Assembly (NCBI GenBank): GCA_020201445.1
Contig: JAIVGU010000223.1
Span: 1 to 6,207 of the forward strand
Source of the DNA: Halobacteriales archaeon
GTDB lineage: Archaea; Thermoplasmatota; E2; JACPAO01; JAHFTW01
DNA: 6,207 bases
Direction of reading: 5' to 3'
Positions 1-5,168 of this stretch are shown here, in pieces. The notes under the pieces were generated by a model. That model was given only the letters and a program-made list of their open reading frames with translations. It did not search any database and was not told the DNA's origin. The stretch's first letter is position 1. The number at the start of each line of letters is the position of its first letter. The position numbers and the translations under genes are program-made.

Positions 1-1
1 C

Positions 2-1081
2 CTGGAGGACGTGACCAAGGCGGACGTGACCGCCTACGTCCTGGATGCCCGCCGCATCCGCATCTGGCGCAACCGCGATGGCACGGGCAAGGAGACAATC
101 ACCAGGCGGGAGGTCATGCTCGGCCCGGCGACCCTTGCGCAGCGAAAGGTCGTCATCAAGTGCTTCTACAAGTGGCTCCGCGGCGGCGATGATTACCCGC
201 CCGAGGTCCGGTGGCTCAAGACCAAGCGCAGGGAGGAGGACCAGTTGCCAGTGGACGCCTTGGTCACCCCCGACGACCTGGCCCGCCTCCTCCAGGCGTG
301 TCCCGGCTACCGCGAGAAAGCCCTCATCGCCGCCCTCTACGAGAGCGGCTTCCGCGCCGGGGAGTTGTGCGCCCTCAACGTCGGCAGCGTGACCTTCGGG
401 CAGCACGGCTGTTACCTCACGCTGCCGAAGAAGGCGGCGGGCCTCAAGACCGGCGCTCGCCGCATCCTCCTGTTCGAGGGGACGTCCTACGTCCAAGCCT
501 GGTTCGAGCATCACCCGTTCAAGGACGACCCCTCGAAGCCCTTCTTCCACTCGCTGAGCCGCCGCGCACCCATGGCCCGCATGACGCCGGGGGCGTTGTG
601 GTCCTTCATCCAGGACACGGCGCGCCGGGCGGGCATCAAGAAGCCCCTCCACCCCCATCTGTTCCGGCACTCGGCGGCCACGGAACGCGCCCGCGAACGC
701 TGGACGGAGGGCGAGATGCGGTCCTTTTTCGGTTGGGCCAGGAACAGCGACATGCCGTCCCGCTACGTCCACCTGGCCGGGCAGGACTACGAGCGCATGG
801 AGTTGCAGCGCCGCGGCCTCCTGGACGCCGCCGACCGCTCCCGCCCCGCTCTCCGTGGCCGGACGTGCCGCCGGTGCAAGGCTGAGAACATCCTCACGGC
901 AACCTTCTGCCAGAACTGCCGCCAACCCGTCAGCCCCAACGCTGAGGCCGTCATCAAGGCCGAGCGCGACGCCGAGTTCAAGGTGGTCGCCGCGAAACTC
1001 CTGGAGGACGAAATCAAGCAGCGGGTCGCTGCGGAGGTGGAGCGGTTCCTTGCCGCCGCCCCGGTCGGACACCCGGGTTGA
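2..1081 (+). CDS. Tyrosine recombinase (phage/plasmid integrase) with C-terminal zinc ribbon, 5'-truncated by the window edge
   Basis: This is a site-specific recombinase that would cut and rejoin attachment sites through a covalent 3'-phosphotyrosine intermediate. Numbered from the GTG at 11, the catalytic set is visible: Arg115 in SGFRAGEL, a probable beta-hairpin Lys146, His216 and Arg219 in HPHLFRH, and nucleophile Tyr252 in SRYVHL. The usual second histidine of the GH motif is Trp242 (GW), a known variation in this superfamily. A four-cysteine zinc ribbon (C286, C289, C300, C303) follows, then a charged helical tail. Such a ribbon is familiar in archaeal integrases. The frame stays open to the left edge (LEDVTKADVTAYV resembles the inside of a SAM-like core-binding domain), so the GTG at 11 is probably internal and the true start lies outside. 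The 3' end overlaps the convergent gene by 68 bp. Confidence 0.93.
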   Translation: MEDVTKADVTAYVLDARRIRIWRNRDGTGKETITRREVMLGPATLAQRKVVIKCFYKWLRGGDDYPPEVRWLKTKRREEDQLPVDALVTPDDLARLLQACPGYREKALIAALYESGFRAGELCALNVGSVTFGQHGCYLTLPKKAAGLKTGARRILLFEGTSYVQAWFEHHPFKDDPSKPFFHSLSRRAPMARMTPGALWSFIQDTARRAGIKKPLHPHLFRHSAATERARERWTEGEMRSFFGWARNSDMPSRYVHLAGQDYERMELQRRGLLDAADRSRPALRGRTCRRCKAENILTATFCQNCRQPVSPNAEAVIKAERDAEFKVVAAKLLEDEIKQRVAAEVERFLAAAPVGHPG

Positions 1082-1682
1082 ACTGGAGGACGACCGCGAA
1101 GGGCGGGAATGCGGGGTCGCGGGTGGCGTAATCCTTGACTGCCTTCTCCAGGTCCTCCCAGGCCTTGTCGATGGCCCGCGCAAGAGGAGCGTCGCCATGC
1201 AGCGCGGCCCGCCTGGGTTTGGGCGCGTCCGGGTCGGTGACCACGTGCTTCGTCGCCCAGACGTGCGGGCCGGAGGGCGCGGCCAGGCGCGACAGGAAGT
1301 CCGGCCGGTCCGCGCCCCGCATCGTCACCACGTCGCGCCCCTCGGCTGCGTTCAACTGACGCAGGACCGAGAGCCACGAGAGGCCCCGGAAGTAGGCTTT
1401 GCCCGTGACCTTGTAGCGCCCGTGGACAGCCTTGCCTGTGCGAGCGTTGACCGGACGCTCCACGAACCCCTGCTCGCCCAGGACCGTCAAGGCGTTCTGC
1501 ACTCCCTTCGTGGTGGAAGGGCCGCCTCGCCCGACCTTGTAGCCCGCTGCCACGGCAGTCGCGGTCGCGTCCTTGAGCGAGAAGGAGGGGTCGGTCCGTC
1601 CTTTCTGCATTTCCTCGACGACCCGCAGCCACGTGTCGAAGATTGCGCGGTAGGGCTGCTCCAGCAGGTCGTCGAGTTCCAT
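1014..1682 (-). CDS. Probable winged-helix DNA-binding protein, family not recognised
   Basis: A 222-residue protein that I cannot assign to a named family. Residues about 33-97 look like a winged helix: a helix around DATATAVAAGY, a candidate recognition helix in STTKGVQNALTVLGEQG, a strand at FVERP and a charged wing around RTGKAVHGRYKVTGKAY. The C-terminal half is basic and Pro/Arg-rich near the end (residues 203-222), where the gene runs antisense to the integrase tail. The ATG at 1682 is chosen because the frame closes upstream with no other ATG or GTG, and an AT-rich box sits about 27 bp before it, which fits a leaderless transcript. It is divergent from the ribbon-helix-helix gene at 1738. 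A regulator of the element is the likely role; this is inference from the fold. The last 20 or so residues could reflect an extended stop rather than a conserved part. Confidence 0.72.
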   Translation of the reverse strand: MELDDLLEQPYRAIFDTWLRVVEEMQKGRTDPSFSLKDATATAVAAGYKVGRGGPSTTKGVQNALTVLGEQGFVERPVNARTGKAVHGRYKVTGKAYFRGLSWLSVLRQLNAAEGRDVVTMRGADRPDFLSRLAAPSGPHVWATKHVVTDPDAPKPRRAALHGDAPLARAIDKAWEDLEKAVKDYATRDPAFPPFAVVLQFNPGVRPGRRQGTAPPPQRPAA

Positions 1683-1702
1683 GCGGCGCGATGGACTCAG
1701 GC

Positions 1703-1713
1703 CTACTTGTAAG
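1703..1713. promoter_or_regulatory. AT-rich box possibly serving two divergent leaderless genes
   Basis: CTACTTGTAAG is the only AT-rich patch in the 55-bp gap between the divergent starts at 1682 (-) and 1738 (+). Its centre, about 1708, is 26 bp from one start codon and 30 bp from the other, close to the usual archaeal TATA-to-start spacing on both sides. Neither start has a Shine-Dalgarno sequence in the gap, consistent with leaderless mRNAs. The match to box A consensus is weak. Confidence 0.4.
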
Positions 1714-1719
1714 CAGGGC

Positions 1720-1730
1720 GGCAGGCTGCC
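1720..1730. repeat. 11-bp perfect palindrome, candidate operator
   Basis: GGCAG-G-CTGCC is a perfect inverted repeat placed between the AT-rich box and the GTG start of the ribbon-helix-helix gene, where a bound repressor would block transcription initiation. Ribbon-helix-helix proteins often control their own promoters through such sites. A second palindrome, CACGTG at 1735-1740, covers the start codon itself. Operator function is inferred. Confidence 0.3.
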
Positions 1731-1737
1731 TTGTCAC

Positions 1738-1905
1738 GTGAAGCGCACCGCGTCCTTCGCCATCGACACCCAGACCCTTGAACGGTTCCGCCAGGCCGTC
1801 CTGCAACGCCACGGAAAACTCCACGGCCCCTTCTCCGAGGAGGCCGCCGTGGCCCTCGACGCTCGGTCCGCCGTGCTGCTCGCGGAGGCTGCCCGCCATG
1901 GCTGA
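1738..1905 (+). CDS. Small ribbon-helix-helix DNA-binding protein
   Basis: A 55-residue protein with the layout of a ribbon-helix-helix transcription factor: a short strand (KRTASFAI, residues 2-9), a first helix (TQTLERFRQAVLQRHG) and a second helix (FSEEAAVALDARSAVLLAEA). The linker HGKLHG followed by EEAAVAL resembles a pattern I know from small archaeal plasmid and chromosomal proteins of this fold. GTG at 1738 is preferred over an in-frame ATG at 1681, because the upstream 19 residues are unlike the fold, would overlap the divergent start, and the GTG lies at leaderless distance from the AT-rich box. It overlaps the next gene by 8 bases. It probably dimerises and acts as a copy-control, partition-type or autoregulatory factor; which one cannot be told from the sequence. 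Confidence 0.72.
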   Translation: MKRTASFAIDTQTLERFRQAVLQRHGKLHGPFSEEAAVALDARSAVLLAEAARHG

Positions 1906-2047
1906 CAGTCTGGCCTGGTTCCGCGAGAACGTGTGCCGCAAGGCGCAACACGACCACGGGGAGGCCGGAGAACTCTCCTGCCTCCTCGCGACCTACGGCC
2001 GCCTGAAGGCGGGCGAGAACGTCGCCTCTGTCCTCACGCTCTCCTGA
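1898..2047 (+). CDS. 49-residue protein of unknown function, translationally coupled to the ribbon-helix-helix gene
   Basis: I do not recognise this protein. It starts MADSLAWFRENVCRKAQ, has a single Cys13, a His/Glu-rich middle and no membrane segment. Much of it could be helical. Its ATG lies inside the end of the upstream gene (8-base overlap), and GGAGG at 1884-1888 gives a good ribosome-binding site 9 bases before it. The strong ribosome-binding site and overlap support a real gene despite its size. Its position directly behind a ribbon-helix-helix gene recalls regulator-partner pairs, including toxin-antitoxin modules, but it shows no known toxin motif. The stop codon overlaps the first of two CCTGAGGTT repeats. 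Confidence 0.55.
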   Translation: MADSLAWFRENVCRKAQHDHGEAGELSCLLATYGRLKAGENVASVLTLS

Positions 2048-2077
2048 GGTTGCAAACGTTCGACCACCCCTGAGGTT
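2043..2077 (+). promoter_or_regulatory. Duplicated CCTGAGGTT, second copy is the ribosome-binding site of the HTH gene
   Basis: CCTGAGGTT occurs at 2043-2051 and again at 2069-2077. The GAGGT of the second copy ends 5 bases before the ATG at 2082 and matches the archaeal 16S rRNA tail. The first copy contains the stop codon of the upstream small gene. The 34-bp gap carries no evident TATA box, so the downstream gene is probably read from the cluster promoter. Confidence 0.5.
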
Positions 2078-2081
2078 CGCC

Positions 2082-2999
2082 ATGCACACGACCATCCCAC
2101 CCGACTTTCCCGCTGACTTCCGTTTGCTCCTTCGTTTGCTCGACCTGGCCCCAGGCGACCCAGGCTTCCCCGGCCCACGCGCCCATGGCCGCCTCCTAAC
2201 GCTCCACCACCTGGCCCTCGGCAACGACGAATCCACGGTCGCCCGCCGCCTCCGTGTGACCCGCCAAGCCGTCAACCATCAGGGACGCCACTTCGTTCGG
2301 AGCAAGGCGCTGCGCCGCATCTCAGAGCAACCCAACCTCTACGCGCCCGGTCCACAGTTCGCTGTCGCCGTTGCAGCCCGCGGGCACGACCACGGGGGAT
2401 GGTCGGCCCGCGTCCGCGGACCCGCGCCCGTGTGTCGGATTCACAACCTGCAACTGACCGCCCGCGTCCGCAACCGCGCAGACAACCGCCCGCTGCCCGT
2501 TGCCCCGCTCAGGACATGGCAAAGTGCCGGAGGGCGGAGTGTCCATGCCACCTACGTGATGGACCTCGGCGCGGGTCGCACTGCGCGATGGCATCATGCG
2601 CGAGGGCCTCGCCGTGAGGCTGTCACCGTCCACTTGGAGGATGCCTTCGTCAACGCCGCAGCCCTTGCCGACGCTCCCGGTCGCCTCGAAGCGGAGGCAG
2701 CGCAGGTCCTTGCCGTCCTGGAGGGCCGCCATGGATTCACCTTCGCATCGGCCCGTTGGACGGGCCACGCAGAGTTTGCCTTCCCCGCGCCAGGAATGGA
2801 GGGCGCGGTCGGCATGGGCAACGCCGACGGCCACTGGGACAACTCCCTCGGCCCGACCGAGGTCGAGACCCGCCGTTTCTTCCTCGCGCTCACAGAGGCC
2901 CGCCGCCGGGAGGCCGCCTTGTTTGAGCCGAGCGGCCACGAACGCGGGCTGACTGACGCGGTCCTCCTGACCAATGGTAAGGTCATGGTGACGGCATGA
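2082..2999 (+). CDS. HTH protein of an uncharacterised archaeal mobile-element type
   Basis: A 305-residue protein. Residues about 36-80 form a helix-turn-helix with the candidate recognition segment TVARRLRVTRQAVNHQGRHF. Next comes NLYAPGP (85-91), then RIHNLQLTARV (119-129), and a C-terminal domain with VTVHLEDAFV (181-190), a predicted helix at 200-217, and the motif D253-N-S-L-G-P-T-E-V-E262. A D-x-S-x-G-x-x-E-x-E motif after an HTH and an R-x-H-N strand recalls uncharacterised proteins I have seen in archaeal viruses and integrated plasmids; this is recall, not a search. No nuclease, helicase or primase motif is visible. The ATG at 2082 has a ribosome-binding site, and the stop overlaps the next ATG (ATGA). 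A regulator or a DNA-bound factor of the element is the most I would infer. Confidence 0.75.
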   Translation: MHTTIPPDFPADFRLLLRLLDLAPGDPGFPGPRAHGRLLTLHHLALGNDESTVARRLRVTRQAVNHQGRHFVRSKALRRISEQPNLYAPGPQFAVAVAARGHDHGGWSARVRGPAPVCRIHNLQLTARVRNRADNRPLPVAPLRTWQSAGGRSVHATYVMDLGAGRTARWHHARGPRREAVTVHLEDAFVNAAALADAPGRLEAEAAQVLAVLEGRHGFTFASARWTGHAEFAFPAPGMEGAVGMGNADGHWDNSLGPTEVETRRFFLALTEARRREAALFEPSGHERGLTDAVLLTNGKVMVTA

Positions 3000-3721
3000 C
3001 AGGCACCTCCAAACTCACCAAGGGGACCGCCGACGCCATCGTGGCCGCCCTCGGCCAAGTCCCCTTCGTGGAGGTCGCCGCCGCCACGGCAGGCGTCACA
3101 AGCCGCACTGTGCGCAACTGGCTCCGGCAAGGCCAGGCCGACGAGGAGGCAGACAAGCGGACCCTGGCCGCGTCCTTCTTCCGCCGTGTGGTCCAGGCCC
3201 GGGCCGCGGTCGAGCGCGACCTGGCGCTCGTCATCTTTCGTCAGGCCACCCAAGGCGGCGACTGGAAGGCGGGTGCCTGGGTCCTTTCCCGGATAGCCCC
3301 GGACCGTTGGACAGAGCCACAACGGCTCCTCTACTCCGATGGCAAGCGCCACGAAGCGACCGGCGCAGAGTCCGAGGAGGACCCCCAGGCTCGCCTCATG
3401 CGGAGCCTGCGCGAGGCGTTTGTGAAGGGTCAAGCGCGACGCGATGCGGCACGAGAGGCAGCCGGAGGCAAGTTGCCCGACGACCTGCCCGACGTTTCCG
3501 CCGCAAGCGGAAACCCCGCACCAGACCCGGCCCCCATCCTGTCGTCGGAGCCGTCCGTGGTGCATGAAAACCAGACCGACGCACCACCAATCCGTGGGCC
3601 GCCCGAGGCCGAGGGGCCGGTCAGGCACACGGTGGCCAAGCCACAGCGGGACGCGCTGGGTGTGCCGATGCGGCGCGGACGGACGCCCACGTTAGGGGTC
3701 GAGTATGGCCCTGGGGTGTAG
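2996..3721 (+). CDS. Small-terminase-like homeodomain-type HTH protein with disordered tail
   Basis: A 241-residue protein. Residues about 8-105 follow a pattern common in phage small terminase subunits and related DNA-binding proteins: an opening helix, FVEVAAATAGVTSRTVRNWLRQG as a homeodomain-like HTH (24-46), a helix with FFRRVVQARAAVERDLALVIF (61-81), and GDWKAGAWVLSRIAPDRW (88-105). In phages this subunit recognises the packaging start site and partners an ATPase/nuclease large subunit, but none is visible here. From about residue 120 on, the chain is charged, then Pro/Ala-rich and probably disordered. The ATG overlaps the upstream stop (ATGA) and GGTGA at 2987-2991 is a plausible ribosome-binding site, so it is probably translated with the HTH gene. 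It ends 3 bases from the stop of the convergent gene. It could instead be a plasmid regulator using the same fold. Confidence 0.72.
   Translation: MTGTSKLTKGTADAIVAALGQVPFVEVAAATAGVTSRTVRNWLRQGQADEEADKRTLAASFFRRVVQARAAVERDLALVIFRQATQGGDWKAGAWVLSRIAPDRWTEPQRLLYSDGKRHEATGAESEEDPQARLMRSLREAFVKGQARRDAAREAAGGKLPDDLPDVSAASGNPAPDPAPILSSEPSVVHENQTDAPPIRGPPEAEGPVRHTVAKPQRDALGVPMRRGRTPTLGVEYGPGV
3494..3514. repeat. Perfect 8-bp inverted repeat inside the small-terminase-like gene
   Basis: GTTTCCGC and GCGGAAAC flank the 5-base loop CGCAA, coding for part of the disordered tail. It could form a hairpin in the mRNA. One such repeat in 6 kb can arise by chance, and no function is claimed. Confidence 0.3.
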
Positions 3722-3724
3722 CCG

Positions 3725-3919
3725 TCAGACCTTCGTGCCGCAAATCTGGCAGCGGTAAGGGTGGGGCTTCATCAAAATCCACATGTGGACGAAGATGAAC
3801 CAGATGCCCAGCGACGTGAAATCCAGCACGGTGTGAATCTTGCTCGGTTTCCGCGCCTGGGCGAGGGTCTGCTTGTTGCAGTGCTTGCAAAACCGGCTAT
3901 CCTGCTTGATGTTGGCCAT
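3725..3919 (-). CDS. Small membrane protein with two CxxC pairs flanking a transmembrane segment
   Basis: A 64-residue protein. C11-K-H-C14 near the N-terminus and C57-Q-I-C60 followed by GTKV at the C-terminus could jointly bind one zinc ion as a split zinc ribbon. Between them, residues about 31-50 (VLDFTSLGIWFIFVHMWILM) form one hydrophobic segment, perhaps a membrane hairpin if it folds back so that both pairs lie on the same side. Small proteins with this plan (CxxC, hydrophobic middle, YRCxxCGT ending) are widespread and uncharacterised in bacteria and archaea. The start follows the upstream stop by one base, and the end of that gene (GAGGGTG, 3925-3931) supplies the ribosome-binding site, so the two are co-translated. 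Function is unknown; partnership with the exported neighbour is a guess from position. Confidence 0.75.
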   Translation of the reverse strand: MANIKQDSRFCKHCNKQTLAQARKPSKIHTVLDFTSLGIWFIFVHMWILMKPHPYRCQICGTKV

Positions 3920-3920
3920 G

Positions 3921-4424
3921 TCACACCCTCACGAGGGAAACCGTCCCGTCAACGTTGATGGTCGCCGTGAAGCGGAGAATGCCCGACGCCGGGAGGTCCG
4001 TGATTTTGTAGGTTGCCGACTCGCCGGTGTAGTTCAGGTCGTCGGCGGCGCGGCTCCAGCCCACCTTCAGGGTCGCATAATACGTCCCATCCATGCTTTT
4101 CTCCGGCGTCTTTCCGGAGCAGGTCTGGGTATGCGTCCCACCGGCGGGTAAGGTGAAGTCCCTGAGGCACGGCAGAAACTCGTTCTGGCCCTTGCCCACG
4201 AGGAACAGGGGAGAGACGTAGGCCGTCTGCGCCACCTTGCTGTCGTAAGAAACGGTGACCGTGATGGAGGAAGGGTCCGCCTTCTTGCCGCCGCCGATGG
4301 CTGTCCCGATGATGGCGAGGACCAGGACGGCCCCGACGATGATGCCGACCTTCTGCCACTTCGGCAAGGTCTTCCAAGAACGCCTGGGGCCATCGGGCTG
4401 CGCGGGGGGCGCGGGTCCAGCCAT
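3921..4424 (-). CDS. Membrane-anchored exported protein of unknown function
   Basis: A 167-residue protein with a Pro-rich, basic N-terminus (residues 1-25), one transmembrane segment (about 26-44, VGIIVGAVLVLAIIGTAIG), a short GGGKK linker and a soluble domain of about 115 residues. The outer domain is rich in alternating hydrophobic and Ser/Thr residues (ITVTVSY, YYATLKVGW, LRFTATINVDGTVSLVRV), suggesting a beta-sandwich, and has only two cysteines, C86 and C102, which could form a disulfide. Positive charges before the membrane segment favour an outside C-terminal domain. The ATG at 4424 is used because the frame closes just upstream. No signal peptidase site or lipobox is evident. I know no family for it. 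It leads the two-gene leftward unit and is divergent from a winged-helix gene. Confidence 0.75.
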   Translation of the reverse strand: MAGPAPPAQPDGPRRSWKTLPKWQKVGIIVGAVLVLAIIGTAIGGGKKADPSSITVTVSYDSKVAQTAYVSPLFLVGKGQNEFLPCLRDFTLPAGGTHTQTCSGKTPEKSMDGTYYATLKVGWSRAADDLNYTGESATYKITDLPASGILRFTATINVDGTVSLVRV

Positions 4425-4442
4425 GGGTGGGCCACCCGGCCG

Positions 4443-4470
4443 ACTTCATTAGGACTTCCGATTCGTTAGA
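4443..4470. promoter_or_regulatory. Divergent promoter region with two AT-rich boxes
   Basis: The 69-bp gap between starts at 4424 (-) and 4494 (+) has two AT-rich patches: CATTAG at 4447-4452, about 25 bp from the minus-strand ATG, and ATTCGTTAG at 4461-4469, about 28 bp from the plus-strand GTG. Each is at the distance expected for box A of a leaderless or nearly leaderless transcript. Consensus matches are weak. Confidence 0.35.
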
Positions 4471-4493
4471 CGCGATGTGGTAGTCGCGCATCG

Positions 4494-4811
4494 GTGATTG
4501 AAGAAGCGCATCGCGGTCCACGATTCATGGTCCGTGGGTCGCGCCTTTCCAATGCGCTGGGCCGCCAAAACGCCTCCCTGGTCCTCCTGGCCTTGATGGA
4601 CTCCAAGACGCCCGTCGGTGCGAACGACCTAACCGCCCGCATCGCCGGTTTCTCAGGCAGCGGCATCCAAGCCGCCCGGCACCTGGCCGAGTTTGGTCTG
4701 GTTCGGGTCAAGGAGAAACCGGGCGTCGCGGGTCGGAGCGCCTACGAGATTTCCCTAACCTCGGCGGGGGAACGTGTGGCCCGCGCCTTGGCCCCGGTCG
4801 CGGACCTGTGA
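4494..4811 (+). CDS. Winged-helix DNA-binding protein, MarR-like size
   Basis: A 105-residue protein with a compact winged-helix domain: helix 1 at NASLVLLALMD (26-36), helix 2 at GANDLTARIA (42-51), a candidate recognition helix at SGSGIQAARHLAEFG (54-68), a first wing strand LVRVKEK (69-75), the turn GVAGRSA and a second strand YEISLTSAGERVARAL (84-99). The ending LTSAGERVARAL is typical of small archaeal winged-helix regulators. The GTG at 4494 fits leaderless spacing from an AT-rich box; the ATG at 4527 (Met12) is an alternative start and would leave the domain whole. It is the last gene before the tRNA-Ala gene and divergent from the membrane-protein pair, which it may regulate. It has no visible ligand-binding domain. 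Confidence 0.72.
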   Translation: MIEEAHRGPRFMVRGSRLSNALGRQNASLVLLALMDSKTPVGANDLTARIAGFSGSGIQAARHLAEFGLVRVKEKPGVAGRSAYEISLTSAGERVARALAPVADL

Positions 4812-4959
4812 CCCGACTCTGGGCCGAATCCGCATTTCTTCGAGGAGGACCACCAGCCGCCTGCCGGGGTAGGCCGCGGCCCACCGGAGGATGCATATTG
4901 GGGAAGCGACCATCGGAGACTGGGCCGCCAGTCACAATCCGTTGTCTATGGCCGATTAG

Positions 4960-5032
4960 TGGACGAGGAGGGATTCGAACCCCCGGCCTCTGCCTTGCGA
5001 AGGCAGCGATCTACCAACTGATCTACTCGCCC
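4960..5032 (-). tRNA. tRNA-Ala, anticodon CGC
   Basis: All four arms fold. The acceptor stem is GGGCGAG with CTCGTCC, the D stem GATC with GATC, the anticodon stem CTGCC with GGCAG around loop TTCGCAA (anticodon CGC), and the T arm GGGGG-TTCGAAT-CCCTC. It carries the G3-U70 pair that alanyl-tRNA synthetase uses for identity, and discriminator A73. Length is 73 bases, there is no intron, and CCA is not encoded. The anticodon reads GCG. Its 3' end faces the accessory region, making it the natural candidate for an integration site. Confidence 0.96.
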
Positions 5033-5071
5033 GGTGCGCGTTCCCCGGGGGGCCGCTTGGCCGGCGACAGG

Positions 5072-5086
5072 GGGCCTTATGAAAAG
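5072..5086 (-). promoter_or_regulatory. Box A candidate for tRNA-Ala
   Basis: On the minus strand CCTTTTCATAAGG lies 40-54 bp upstream of the mature tRNA 5' end. With the usual 24-27 bp from box A to start, transcription would begin about 20 bases before the tRNA, giving a short leader for RNase P to remove. Confidence 0.4.
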
Positions 5087-5130
5087 GGTTTGGAGATGGC
5101 GTCGCAGGCAGAGAGCTGTTGCCAGGGGTC

Positions 5131-5145
5131 GAACCGCTTATGTAT
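5131..5145 (+). promoter_or_regulatory. BRE/box A candidate for tRNA-Ile
   Basis: GAACCG followed by CTTATGTAT is an AT-rich island centred about 28 bp before the tRNA-Ile 5' end, so the transcript would start at or within a few bases of the tRNA. Confidence 0.55.
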
Positions 5146-5168
5146 CGTCCCCCTGTCGGCGGCCCAGC

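Larger units (their letters stand above)
1..4959. mobile_element. Right-hand part of a putative integrated archaeal plasmid or provirus
   Basis: The stretch holds a tyrosine integrase, five small DNA-binding proteins, one of them like a small terminase subunit, and two membrane or exported orphans. It then stops abruptly at the 3' end of a tRNA-Ala gene, beyond which only housekeeping genes are seen. Archaeal tyrosine integrases commonly insert elements into the 3' half of tRNA genes, and the orientation here (tRNA 3' end facing the element) is what that mechanism leaves. I see no second copy of the tRNA 3' segment inside the window, so the other boundary would have to lie left of base 1. No origin, replication initiator, capsid or large terminase gene is visible. 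The right boundary is inferred; the accessory character of the genes is the better-supported part. Confidence 0.5.

Noticed and set aside
855..1712. A 285-codon plus-strand frame
   Set aside because: It overlaps the integrase in another frame and lies antisense to the winged-helix gene; low-complexity composition and no domain pattern.
787..1941. A 384-codon open frame on the minus strand
   Set aside because: It runs antisense to the integrase tail and the ribbon-helix-helix gene and in another frame of the winged-helix gene. Its composition is Gly/Arg/Ala-rich with no fold pattern, typical of a shadow frame in GC-rich DNA.
3494..3514. The 8-bp inverted repeat as an intrinsic terminator or operator
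   Set aside because: It lies inside a coding region more than 200 bp before its stop, has no T-run after it, and is within chance expectation for GC-rich DNA.
2594..3628. A 344-codon open frame on the minus strand
   Set aside because: It is fully antisense to the HTH and small-terminase-like genes, whose own translations show clear folds, coupled starts and ribosome-binding sites. The antisense product shows no motif.
4890..4901. AT-rich GATGCATATTGG between the winged-helix gene and tRNA-Ala
   Set aside because: It could pass as a box A in either direction, but no gene starts at the right distance on either strand, so no promoter is called.
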